NCBI GenBank assembly: GCA_017523995.1
Contig: JAFWUX010000172.1
Coordinates: 1-24,780 of the forward strand
Length of the DNA stretch: 24,780 nucleotides
Direction: 5' to 3'
Source: Oscillospiraceae bacterium
Lineage (GTDB): Bacteria > Bacillota_A > Clostridia > Oscillospirales > Ruminococcaceae
Shown here: positions 7,155 to 14,151 of the stretch, one piece after another
Layout: the number at the start of each line of letters is the position of its first letter
Position numbering within the stretch: position 1 is the stretch's first letter
Translations under genes and position numbers: made by a program
Notes under the pieces: generated by a model
The model's input: only the letters and a program-made list of their open reading frames with translations
The model's database searches: none
Told to the model about the DNA's origin: nothing

Positions 7155-7655
7155 TTACGGATAATACGCCGCAAAGGTATCCAGATAGTATTCTGCCATG
7201 GTCAGCTTTTCGCCGCCCGCCAAGTCGAAATGTCCGGTCTCAGGTACCTTGCGCAGCACATCGCGCCGGCTTGTACGGATCTGCGTGATCATGCTGTCCT
7301 CCATGCGGTAGGCGAAATAATACGGCTTTTCCGCTGCATAGTATCCGTTTGTCGAAGCCGTAAACGGCGCAATCGATGAATCGTCCGGCGTAACCGTCAT
7401 GGTATCGCCCTCGATTCTGCCGTATCCGGTATAGTTTCCCTGCGGCAGCGATGTATCCGCTTCGATCATCATTGTGTTCAGCAGATTATACATGTTTTTG
7501 GCTTCATTATTATGCTGAAACAGAAAGTCCTTTGTCTGCTTGTTTTTGAATATGACCAGTCCTGTCCAGATCAGCGCGGCTGCCGCCGCAAGAAGCAGCA
7601 GAAACAGGATTGTTTTCCGTCCGTGCTTTGCAGGATTTTTCGTTACGTCTTTCAT
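7155..7655 (-). CDS. Single-pass membrane-anchored protein, unknown
   Basis: A 166-residue protein. It has a basic N-terminus (MKDVTKNPAKHGRK), one transmembrane helix at about 16-37, then an extracytoplasmic domain of about 125 residues with many Tyr, Thr and Asp. The stretch after the helix (NNEAKNMYNLLNTMMIEAD) is a helix continuing out of the membrane, loosely like pseudopilin-type proteins, but there is no prepilin cleavage site. The ATG at 7655 is chosen over a GTG at 7664 because GAGG lies 8 bases ahead of it and overlaps the GTG. It sits inside the permease operon, 19 bases after permease 4. Role unknown; an extracellular sensor or substrate-capture subunit is a guess. Confidence 0.75.
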   Translation of the reverse strand: MKDVTKNPAKHGRKTILFLLLLAAAAALIWTGLVIFKNKQTKDFLFQHNNEAKNMYNLLNTMMIEADTSLPQGNYTGYGRIEGDTMTVTPDDSSIAPFTASTNGYYAAEKPYYFAYRMEDSMITQIRTSRRDVLRKVPETGHFDLAGGEKLTMAEYYLDTFAAYYP

Positions 7656-7674
7656 ATTGCGCACCTCATTTCAG

Positions 7675-8292
7675 TCAGAATTCACGTTTTTCGATCAGCC
7701 TGCGGGAAAGCAGCCATGAGACAGAGAACAGCAATGTCACAACCGGACCCGGCAGCAGCTCATACCATGAATAAGAGGCTGATACAGTCACCGCACCCTC
7801 TGTCGGCATAAACATGATTGCGACGAGGATCATCATCGGAAACGCCATCATATACAGTACCAGCACAATCATTGCAGCAATCATACCGGCAATCCGCCCG
7901 AAGCGGAATGTCAGCGGCAGAAACACAGCGGGCATCAGCAGACAGAATGCCGTGAGATTTGAAAGATAATACAGTTTCAGATCCATTTGATTCCGCAGCA
8001 GCATCAGCAGCGAAAACAGCAGCAGAATCACGGTCAGAAGCAGCACTGTCAGATAGTATGCATCTGCGATTGTGCGCCGCTTCACCGGCAGTGTCAGCCG
8101 GTAGCTTTCAAAGCGGGATTGTGCATCTGCGGCAAAGAGCGGGCACGGGAGCACCGCGATCCCCATTGCTGCGAACGGAATCACGAATGCAGCTGACGAT
8201 GAACCGGACAAGGACAGAATCAAAACAATCGCCGCAGCAATCAGAACCGGAATCCGGAGCGAATACAGATTCCGGAGCAGTAAGCCTTTCAT
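7675..8292 (-). CDS. ABC-2 type permease, paralogue 4
   Basis: A 205-residue six-helix protein starting MKGLLLRNLYSLRIPVLI. That start and its coding DNA are shared exactly with paralogue 3. Loop motif RFESYRLTLPVKRRTIADAYYL and motif MPAVFLPLTFRFG are both intact. The C-terminus is LSRRLIEKREF. GAGGGGG lies 6 bases ahead of the ATG. Together with paralogue 3 it forms a recent tandem duplicate pair: the first 56 bases of both genes, counted from one base ahead of the ATG, are identical. The proteins diverge after about residue 18, most strongly in the helices. Confidence 0.9.
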   Translation of the reverse strand: MKGLLLRNLYSLRIPVLIAAAIVLILSLSGSSSAAFVIPFAAMGIAVLPCPLFAADAQSRFESYRLTLPVKRRTIADAYYLTVLLLTVILLLFSLLMLLRNQMDLKLYYLSNLTAFCLLMPAVFLPLTFRFGRIAGMIAAMIVLVLYMMAFPMMILVAIMFMPTEGAVTVSASYSWYELLPGPVVTLLFSVSWLLSRRLIEKREF

Positions 8293-8293
8293 A
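8238..8293 (-). repeat. 56-bp perfect direct repeat, copy A (start of permease 4)
   Basis: Identical base for base to 8873-8928. It covers codons 1-18 of permease 4 and one base upstream. The distance between copies is 635 bases, close to one gene plus spacer, so recombination between them would remove or add exactly one permease gene. Confidence 0.95.
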
Positions 8294-8303
8294 GGTATCC
8301 CCC

Positions 8304-8927
8304 TCAGAATTCGCGCTTTTCGATCATCCGGCGTGACAGCAGCCACGAAAGACCGAAGAAGATCAGCACGGATACGCCCGGCAGCAGCGCGCCCAAAGAC
8401 GCAGACGCCTTTGCTGCCGCCGCGGCACTTTCCGGCTTTATCACCATTACAATGCTGACGCGCATCAGCGGCAATGCCGACAGATACAGCACAAGCACGA
8501 TCAACGCACCGCTCACCCCGACGAACCGCCCGAACCGAATTGTCAGCGGCAGAAACACAGCAGGCATCAGAAAACCGACCGCAGGCAGGATTCCAAAGAA
8601 ATACCATGCATGGGCAATATTCTGATGATACGCCAGTTCGCCGGTCACCAGCAGCAGCAAAACGGCGGCATTCACAGTCAGCACGGTCAGATAGGCGGCG
8701 TGTACGCAGGTTTTCCGGCTGACGGGCATCGTCAGGCGCCAATGCGCAAAGCCGCTTTTTTCATCCTCAAACTGCGGAAGAAGCTCCCGTATGACCAGAT
8801 ATCCCATTGCAATATACATCGGGATAAATGCGTATCTCGAAGCAAACGAAAACAGCACCGCAACCGCAGCGACAATCAGAACCGGAATCCGGAGCGAATA
8901 CAGATTCCGGAGCAGTAAGCCTTTCAT
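8304..8927 (-). CDS. ABC-2 type permease, paralogue 3
   Basis: A 207-residue six-helix protein, tandem duplicate of paralogue 4 with the same first 18 residues and the same C-terminus EKREF. Motifs: GFAHWRLTMPVSRKTCVHAAYL (loop) and MPAVFLPLTIRFG. GAGGGGG lies 9 bases ahead of the ATG. The gene is 11 bases upstream of paralogue 4 and 12 bases downstream of paralogue 2. Predicted to be a membrane subunit for the ATPase at 10288-11118. Confidence 0.9.
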   Translation of the reverse strand: MKGLLLRNLYSLRIPVLIVAAVAVLFSFASRYAFIPMYIAMGYLVIRELLPQFEDEKSGFAHWRLTMPVSRKTCVHAAYLTVLTVNAAVLLLLVTGELAYHQNIAHAWYFFGILPAVGFLMPAVFLPLTIRFGRFVGVSGALIVLVLYLSALPLMRVSIVMVIKPESAAAAAKASASLGALLPGVSVLIFFGLSWLLSRRMIEKREF

Positions 8928-8928
8928 A
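8873..8928 (-). repeat. 56-bp perfect direct repeat, copy B (start of permease 3)
   Basis: Partner of 8238-8293. Even beyond the perfect block, both upstream regions share TGAGGGGGA and a GAATTC word from the end of the preceding gene, which supports a gene-sized duplication. Confidence 0.95.
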
Positions 8929-8939
8929 TATATTCCCCC

Positions 8940-9569
8940 TCAGAATTCGCGGCGTGTATAGAACCGGACCGACAGCATCCACGAGACTGCAAACAGCGCA
9001 AGCAGCACAGCCGCGCCGATGCAGCAGACCAAAGCAGGCGGTGTTGTATTCAGTTCCTTCGGCAGATAAGGCAGCAGGATGCTCTGCATGTTGAACATGA
9101 TAAATCCTGCTGTCACCAGACCGATCGCGGCTAACATCGCTATGCGCGCCTTTGCCGTGCCGAGTTTGAAGTTCAGCGGATACAGCACCGCCGGAAACAG
9201 AAGGCACAGCGTGAGCGACGAGAACATGGCCGGCAGCGCTTCGTCAAAGGTCATCGCGCCGGTTTTCACGATCAGGAGCGACATCAGCAGCATGACCGCC
9301 GCGCCGAACACGGTCAGGAGCAGCGTCATGATGTACTTTGATGAAACGATCATACGGCGGTTGAACGGCAGCCCGAATGCATAGCGCTCCCAGTGACTGG
9401 TTTCGTCCATCGTCATCAGCGAGATCGGCGTCATCGCGAACATCACACCGATATATGTCAGGAAAAACGGATTTTTCAGCAGAACGCCCAGCAGAATGAA
9501 CAGCGGGATAAAGAGTCCTGTCGGGGAGGTGAGCAGCATGTAGAATTCTTTTGTCAGTAAGCCTTTCAT
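8940..9569 (-). CDS. ABC-2 type permease, paralogue 2
   Basis: A 209-residue six-helix protein starting MKGLLTKEFYMLLTSPTG. An in-frame extension to 9617 exists, but AAAGGA lies 7 bases ahead of the ATG at 9569 and this start aligns with the other permeases. Loop motif HWERYAFGLPFNRRMIVSSKYI; second motif FPAVLYPLNFKLG. C-terminus SVRFYTRREF. It lies 13 bases below paralogue 1. This is the form closest to typical PF13346 permeases of GntR-ABC operons. Confidence 0.9.
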   Translation of the reverse strand: MKGLLTKEFYMLLTSPTGLFIPLFILLGVLLKNPFFLTYIGVMFAMTPISLMTMDETSHWERYAFGLPFNRRMIVSSKYIMTLLLTVFGAAVMLLMSLLIVKTGAMTFDEALPAMFSSLTLCLLFPAVLYPLNFKLGTAKARIAMLAAIGLVTAGFIMFNMQSILLPYLPKELNTTPPALVCCIGAAVLLALFAVSWMLSVRFYTRREF

Positions 9570-9582
9570 GATGAGTTCCTTT

Positions 9583-10284
9583 CTAGAATGAACGCCTGCG
9601 GAATCCGCGGCGGGCAAGCAGCCATGAGAGCAGCGTCAGCACGGCATAGCCTGCAAGTGTACAGAGAATGATGCGGCTTTTATCCGCTTCCAGGATTTTG
9701 TTGAGCGCCGCAACCGCGGATGCATGCTCCCGAATCTGCGGGAACAGCCGGATCAGCGCGATAATCGGATAGTAAAACGGGATGTATGCCGGATCGGGAA
9801 ACGAAATCGCTGCCGAGAACACGCCTGCAAACAGGATCATCAGTGTCATCATCAGCAAATTCGTTTTCCGTGCGCCGAAGCGGAAACTGAACGGATAATA
9901 CAGCGCGGGCATCACGATGCAGGGCATCACGGCGCCGGTCACCCATGCCACAGCTGAGACTGCATCCGGAAACTCCGGCGTCAGCGCGATCAGCACGCCC
10001 GCACCGATGCACAGCGCCGAGATCAGCGCCAGCAGCAGCGAGACCAGATATTTTTCCGCGACAATCGTGCTGCGCGCATAGGGCATGGTCATCTGCCGGA
10101 TATCCCAGCGGCTGATTTCGTCATTCTGGAGATATGCCAGCGGCAGCACGCCGAGATACACCGCGATAAATGTCAGCAGATACGGAAATTTCAGGATCGT
10201 GCCGCAGAGCAGCAGTGCCATGACGGCGAACAGATGAAACGGCTGACACAGATCGCAGAAGTCCTTGTAAAGCAACCCTTTCAC
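9583..10284 (-). CDS. ABC-2 type permease, paralogue 1
   Basis: A 233-residue, about six-helix protein and the first permease after the ATPase. It starts with GTG (MKGLLYKDFCDL), supported by a GGAGG ahead of it and by alignment with the paralogues. Loop motif RWDIRQMTMPYARSTIVAEKYL; second motif MPALYYPFSFRFG; C-terminus RRGFRRRSF. Only 3 bases separate it from the ATPase stop, so the two are translationally linked. It and paralogue 2 may form the core exporter, with the other four as later additions; that is inference from gene order. Confidence 0.9.
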   Translation of the reverse strand: MKGLLYKDFCDLCQPFHLFAVMALLLCGTILKFPYLLTFIAVYLGVLPLAYLQNDEISRWDIRQMTMPYARSTIVAEKYLVSLLLALISALCIGAGVLIALTPEFPDAVSAVAWVTGAVMPCIVMPALYYPFSFRFGARKTNLLMMTLMILFAGVFSAAISFPDPAYIPFYYPIIALIRLFPQIREHASAVAALNKILEADKSRIILCTLAGYAVLTLLSWLLARRGFRRRSF

Positions 10285-10287
10285 AGG

Positions 10288-11118
10288 TCACTCCTCCTTT
10301 GCCATGTAGACAAACAGCTCCTCAATCGTCACCGGCCGGACATCGAATGTCTGCGGCACAAGCGTGCGGTCTACGATTGCCTCGGCGCCGTATTTTGTAA
10401 TTTTCTTGCCCTTGACCGCATCCGGATCGAGTTCCCCGAGCTTTTCTTCTGTTGTCTGCAGAAAGCCGTACTGCTCAAGCAGGCGGTCTTTCTCCTCGCA
10501 GAGCATCATCTTTCCCTTGTGGATAAACGCAATATAGTCACAGATTTTTTCGAGGTCGCTGACAATGTGCGACGAAATCAGAATCGCGTGATCGTCCTCG
10601 CGCGTGAAGTCATTGAGAATTTCCAGCAGCTCCTCGCGCACCAGCGGGTCCAGTCCCGCGGTCGGTTCGTCGAGGATCAGCAGCTTTGCCTGATGCGAAA
10701 GCGCAATTGCAAGCCCCAGCTTCATTTTCATGCCCTTGGAGAAGGTCTTGAACTTTTTGTTCTCCGGCAGATTGAACTTTTTGAGGTAATCCGCATAGAC
10801 ATCGCTCTGCCAGCTGCGGAACGAGTTTTGCATGATCTTTCCGATCTGCCTGGTGTTGAGTCCTTCCGGCAGCCCGACCTCATCGAGCACAACGCCGATC
10901 TCATTGCGCTGCTCTGCGGAAATCTCCTGCCCGAGCAGCTTGATTGTGCCGGAATCGGGGCGGTTCATTTCGAGCATCGCCTTGATCGTTGTGGTCTTGC
11001 CGGCGCCGTTTTCACCGATCAGTCCGAGGATACAGCCCTGCGGCAGTTCCAGCGAGAGCGGACCGAGCGTAAAGCCTTTGTAGTTTTTGGTGAGATTGTT
11101 GATTTCAATTGCATTCAT
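10288..11118 (-). CDS. ABC transporter ATP-binding protein (YtrB/BcrA-like)
   Basis: A 276-residue cytoplasmic ATPase, the only one in an operon of six permeases. Walker A is GENGAGKTT (residues 35-43). The signature region is FSKGMKMKLGLA (about 126-137), where the usual LSGGQ is replaced by FSKGM, as is common in the YtrB/BcrA-type exporters linked to GntR repressors. Walker B is LLILDEPTAGLD (146-157) and the switch histidine is His184 (ISSHIVSDLE). The C-terminal 75 residues are an accessory region typical of the group. AAAGGAG lies ahead of the ATG. It is expected to power export, or removal from the membrane, of an antibiotic-like or lipid-interacting compound; the substrate cannot be read from sequence. 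Confidence 0.95.
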   Translation of the reverse strand: MNAIEINNLTKNYKGFTLGPLSLELPQGCILGLIGENGAGKTTTIKAMLEMNRPDSGTIKLLGQEISAEQRNEIGVVLDEVGLPEGLNTRQIGKIMQNSFRSWQSDVYADYLKKFNLPENKKFKTFSKGMKMKLGLAIALSHQAKLLILDEPTAGLDPLVREELLEILNDFTREDDHAILISSHIVSDLEKICDYIAFIHKGKMMLCEEKDRLLEQYGFLQTTEEKLGELDPDAVKGKKITKYGAEAIVDRTLVPQTFDVRPVTIEELFVYMAKEE

Positions 11119-11136
11119 GGTGAAGCTCCTTTCAGG

Positions 11137-11505
11137 TCAGTCATCCAGCAGGTCAAACAGGTCGATGATATCCTGTTTTGTCATGCCGCAGGCGGCGGCA
11201 AGCTGCCGGACTTCGAGCAGATGATTTTCAATTTGTTTCAGATGTTCCTCGCGCAGCAGTTCGGTGTTTTTCGGGGCGACAAAGCAGCCCTTTGCCGGAA
11301 CGGTATAGAGGAAGCCCTCGCGTTCCAGTTCATCGTAGGCGCGCTTGGTCGTCACGACGCTGATGCGCAGATCTTTTGCGAGATTCCGGATCGACGGCAG
11401 CGGATCGTTCTCGTTGAGCTCGCCGCTGATAATGAGCGCTTTGATCTGGGTATAGATCTGGTCATAGATCGGGGCGCCGCTTTTGTTGTCGATAAACAGA
11501 TTCAT
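11137..11505 (-). CDS. GntR-family transcriptional repressor, YtrA subfamily
   Basis: A 122-residue regulator. The N-terminal winged helix-turn-helix (about 1-75) opens with the subfamily signature GAPIYDQIYTQIKALIISGEL, has PSIRNLAKDLRISVVTTKRAYDELEREG as the recognition part, and ends with the wing GFLYTVPAKGCFV. The short C-terminal helix of about 45 residues is the dimerisation tail of YtrA-type proteins, which lack a large ligand domain. The ATG at 11505 has GAGGTGA ahead of it; an upstream in-frame start at 11535 lies inside the promoter region. It is the first gene of the operon and probably represses its own promoter, where a palindrome overlaps the -10 box. Confidence 0.94.
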   Translation of the reverse strand: MNLFIDNKSGAPIYDQIYTQIKALIISGELNENDPLPSIRNLAKDLRISVVTTKRAYDELEREGFLYTVPAKGCFVAPKNTELLREEHLKQIENHLLEVRQLAAACGMTKQDIIDLFDLLDD

Positions 11506-11526
11506 ACTCTCACCTCGTTCTGTTCG

Positions 11527-11542
11527 ACTGTTCATGTACAGT
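11527..11542 (-). promoter_or_regulatory. Candidate GntR operator
   Basis: ACTGTTCATGTACAGT is a 16-base inverted repeat with only one mismatched pair. It overlaps the downstream part of the -10 box and the expected transcription start. A wider TGTAC/GTACA pair (11533-11556 area) surrounds the -10. YtrA-type repressors are known to bind palindromes of this sort at their own promoters. Confidence 0.65.
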
Positions 11543-11568
11543 ATACACAGTTAGTACAGATTTGTCAA
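11540..11568 (-). promoter_or_regulatory. Sigma-A promoter of the gntR-ABC operon
   Basis: On the minus strand a perfect TTGACA (-35, 11563-11568) and TATACT (-10, 11540-11545) are separated by 17 bases. The -10 box lies 34 bases ahead of the GntR start codon. Confidence 0.9.
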
Positions 11569-11682
11569 TAGCTCAGAGAAATATTTATATTTTAACATTT
11601 AAGAGCATGCAGATGATACGGCGGGCGGCGGCGCTGCAGATTTCCAGAAAGTGGCTTAGGAACGGAGTTTACAAATAAAAAG

Positions 11683-11960
11683 AGGAATCCGCTTCGCGGA
11701 TGCTATTATAAAATGGGTGCCTCTATCGCAGGCACCCAAGCCCGCGAGCTCTTGATACGCAAAGGGGAGTTTCGCGCTCTGCGGAGCGCGACGAGGGCTC
11801 TGCCCCTCGACCCTGCAAACTTTTGAAAAAGTTTGATCAAAACTTTTATTTTGACGCTCATTCAGCGTGTTACATATCCGGAATGCTTTAGCAAAACGGA
11901 GCCGCGCACGGCGCGGTGAAAAAGTTTGATCAAAACTTTTATATTGACATCGCCGGATGC
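11683..11960 (-). repeat. Modular hairpin repeat, copy 3 (inverted)
   Basis: On the minus strand this stretch repeats, in the order of 21490-21690, several of the same hairpins. They are a AAACTT-tttcaa-AAGTTT stem (11817-11834), a GAGGGGC/GCCCTC stem, CGCGCTC-cgca-GAGCGCG (11773-11790) and GGGTGCC-tgcgataga-GGCACCC (11714-11738). The block GTTTTGATCAAACTTTTTC occurs twice (about 11827-11846 and 11919-11938) with an ATTGACG/ATTGACA-like flank each time. No gene is supported; a long open frame across it on the minus strand is spurious. Confidence 0.75.
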
Positions 11961-12006
11961 GAAACATTAAAATTCCTGAATGTCCACACCTGATTTCCAA
12001 AACCGC

Positions 12007-12035
12007 TTGCATTTTCATGCAAATTCTGCTATAAT
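12007..12035 (+). promoter_or_regulatory. Extended -10 sigma-A promoter of the M42 operon
   Basis: TTGCAT (12007-12012), 17 bases, TATAAT (12030-12035), with TGC directly ahead of the -10 box as an extended -10 element. It lies about 50 bases ahead of the TTG start at 12086. Confidence 0.9.
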
Positions 12036-12085
12036 ATAATCTGTATAGGTTTATCCATATTTCCACAAAAAGGAGGACTCCGCAC

Positions 12086-13114
12086 TTGGATTCTTCATAT
12101 GATATCATCGCGGCGCTCAGCGATCTGCGCGGCATTTCCGGCAGAGAAGATGCCGTCGGCAATGCTGTCGCAGAGTGCATCCGCCCCTATGCCCCCGATG
12201 CACAGTTCCGCAGCGGCAATGTCATCGCGCACATCGGGCAGGATGCCGCAAAACCCACGCTGATGCTCTGCGCACATCTCGATCAGGTCGGCTTTCTTGT
12301 CACCGATATCACCCCCGACGGCTTTCTCCGCATCGGGTCTGTCGGCGGCATTGATCACCGCCTGCTGCTCGGTCAGCCTGTCACGGTGACCGGCAGCGAA
12401 ACGCTCTCCGGCGTGATCTCGATTCTGCCGCCGCACCTCACAAAGGGCGAGCAGGCTGTTCCGGAGGATGCACAGCTCTGCGTCGATCTCGGCTTTGATT
12501 CCGCTGAGGCGCTGCGCGGCAAAGTCTCGCGCGGCGACGCCGTCTATTATGCGACCGCCTGCAAACCGCTGCAGGGCTCGCGCATGACCGGTTCCGCACT
12601 CGATGACCGCTGCGGCGCTGCCTGCCTGATCCTTGCGGCGGAGCAAATCAGCCGCATGGACGATCTGCCCTGCAATGTGACGTTCGCATTCGTCGGGCAG
12701 GAGGAGCGAAGCGGTCACCGCGGCGCAAAGCTCGCCGGATTCTCCGAATCGCCGGATTACGCCATCGCCGTCGATGTGACCTTCGGGCTTGCACACGGCG
12801 AGGATCCGCAGGAGACCTTCCCGCTCGGCGGCGGCCCTGCAATCGGGATTTCCGCGGTGCTCGATCCCGCACTCTCCGAGGCGCTGACCGATACCGCAAA
12901 GGAACTGAAAATCCCCTATCAGCTTGAAATTATGCCCGAATCCACCGGCACGGATGCCGACGCACTCGCGCTCGCGCCGAACGGCTCACGGGCAGGCACG
13001 GTCTCGATCCCGCTGCGCTACATGCACACGCCGGTCGAGGTCATTGACATCCGCGACGTTGAACTGAGCGCACAGCTCCTCGCGGCATTTGCAGGGAGGT
13101 GCGGCAGAGCATGA
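12086..13114 (+). CDS. M42-family metallo-aminopeptidase, first paralogue
   Basis: A 342-residue cytoplasmic peptidase of family M42 (glutamyl/tetrahedral aminopeptidase type, PF05343), a two-metal enzyme that trims peptides from the N-terminus. All key residues can be placed: His64 (CAHLDQVG), bridging Asp173 (SALDDRCG), the catalytic Glu206 and metal-binding Glu207 (VGQEERSG), Asp230 (AIAVDVTFG) and His314 (RYMHTPVE). An apical PDZ-like insertion of about 100 residues follows residue 68, as usual. Length is typical. The start is TTG, supported by AGGAGG 9 bases upstream and by the lack of an in-frame ATG nearby. It overlaps the second M42 gene by 4 bases. Confidence 0.93.
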   Translation: MDSSYDIIAALSDLRGISGREDAVGNAVAECIRPYAPDAQFRSGNVIAHIGQDAAKPTLMLCAHLDQVGFLVTDITPDGFLRIGSVGGIDHRLLLGQPVTVTGSETLSGVISILPPHLTKGEQAVPEDAQLCVDLGFDSAEALRGKVSRGDAVYYATACKPLQGSRMTGSALDDRCGAACLILAAEQISRMDDLPCNVTFAFVGQEERSGHRGAKLAGFSESPDYAIAVDVTFGLAHGEDPQETFPLGGGPAIGISAVLDPALSEALTDTAKELKIPYQLEIMPESTGTDADALALAPNGSRAGTVSIPLRYMHTPVEVIDIRDVELSAQLLAAFAGRCGRA

Positions 13115-14151
13115 ACCGGAACGAACTCAAAACCCTCTGCGGACTCTGCGGCACATCCGGCAGAGAACACGCAGTCCGCGATTATATTCTCAGCGAACTC
13201 AGCAAATGCAGTCTGCCGGAGGGCGCCGTAAAGGTTGACCGTCTCGGCAATGTGCTTGTGCACAAAAAGGGCGCATCTGCTGCAAAAAGAAAGGTGCTCT
13301 ACTCTGCGCATATGGATGAGGTCGCGCTGATGGTCACCTATATCTATGAGGACGGCGCACTCGCCTTTGACATGGTCGGCGGCATCAATGCGGCGGCTGT
13401 GATCGGGCGGCAGGTGCAGGTCGGCAGAGACCGGATCAACGGCGTGATCGGCTGCAAGCCCGTCCACCTGCTCTCGAAGGACGAGCGTGCAAAGCCCACG
13501 GATATGCACAGCCTTTACTGCGATATCGGCACCGGCTCCAAAGCGGAGACCGAACAGCTCGTCCGCGCCGGTGACATCATCTATTTCTGCGATGATACGA
13601 TAGATTTCGGCGGCGATTCTCTGCGTGCCAAAGCAATCGACGACCGCTTCGGCTGTCTCGTGCTGCTCGATATGATCCGCAGCGACCTGCCCTATGATAC
13701 CGATTTTTCGTTCGTGGTGCAGGAGGAGGTCGGGCTGCGCGGTTCCGGTATTGCGGCGGCGCAGATGGATCCCGAAATCGCGGTGATCTTTGAGGCGACC
13801 ACCGCCGCGGATATCGCGGGCTCTGTCGGCTCCGACCGCTGCTGCGAGCTCGGCAGCGGCGCTGTGATCTCCTTTGCGGACGGCAGAACGATCTATGACA
13901 AGGCGCTCTATGATCTCGCGGTCAGCATTTGCGAACAGAACGGCATCGGCTGGCAGACAAAGACCAGAATCGCGGGCGGCAATGATGCCGGTGCGATCCA
14001 GTCCGCCGGACACGGTGCAAGGGTGCTCGCGGTCAGCGTGCCGTGCAGATATCTGCATGCGCCCTGCTCCGTCATTCGGTACGCAGACGCGGAATGCTGC
14101 GAAAAGCTCGCATCTGCGCTGATATCCGCATTACAGGAGGCGCCGCTTTGA
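13111..14151 (+). CDS. M42-family metallo-aminopeptidase, second paralogue
   Basis: A 346-residue M42 peptidase. Metal and catalytic residues: His67 (SAHMDEVALMV), Asp177 (KAIDDRFG), Glu205/Glu206 (VVQEEVGLRG), Glu228 (VIFEAT) and His316 (RYLHAP). Glu228 replaces the Asp of its neighbour; both are found as ligands in the family. It overlaps the first gene as ATGA, so translation is coupled. The two paralogues are quite diverged and could have different side-chain preferences or form a mixed dodecamer; that is inference. The ATG at 13111 is preferred to a GTG at 13099. Confidence 0.93.
   Translation: MNRNELKTLCGLCGTSGREHAVRDYILSELSKCSLPEGAVKVDRLGNVLVHKKGASAAKRKVLYSAHMDEVALMVTYIYEDGALAFDMVGGINAAAVIGRQVQVGRDRINGVIGCKPVHLLSKDERAKPTDMHSLYCDIGTGSKAETEQLVRAGDIIYFCDDTIDFGGDSLRAKAIDDRFGCLVLLDMIRSDLPYDTDFSFVVQEEVGLRGSGIAAAQMDPEIAVIFEATTAADIAGSVGSDRCCELGSGAVISFADGRTIYDKALYDLAVSICEQNGIGWQTKTRIAGGNDAGAIQSAGHGARVLAVSVPCRYLHAPCSVIRYADAECCEKLASALISALQEAPL

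Noticed and set aside
10234..11571. 445-residue open frame on the plus strand
   Set aside because: Antisense to the ABC ATPase and gntR genes, which have full family motifs.
11656..12180. 174-residue open frame on the minus strand
   Set aside because: It covers hairpin repeats and runs into the start of the M42 gene; such frames through repeats are usually spurious.
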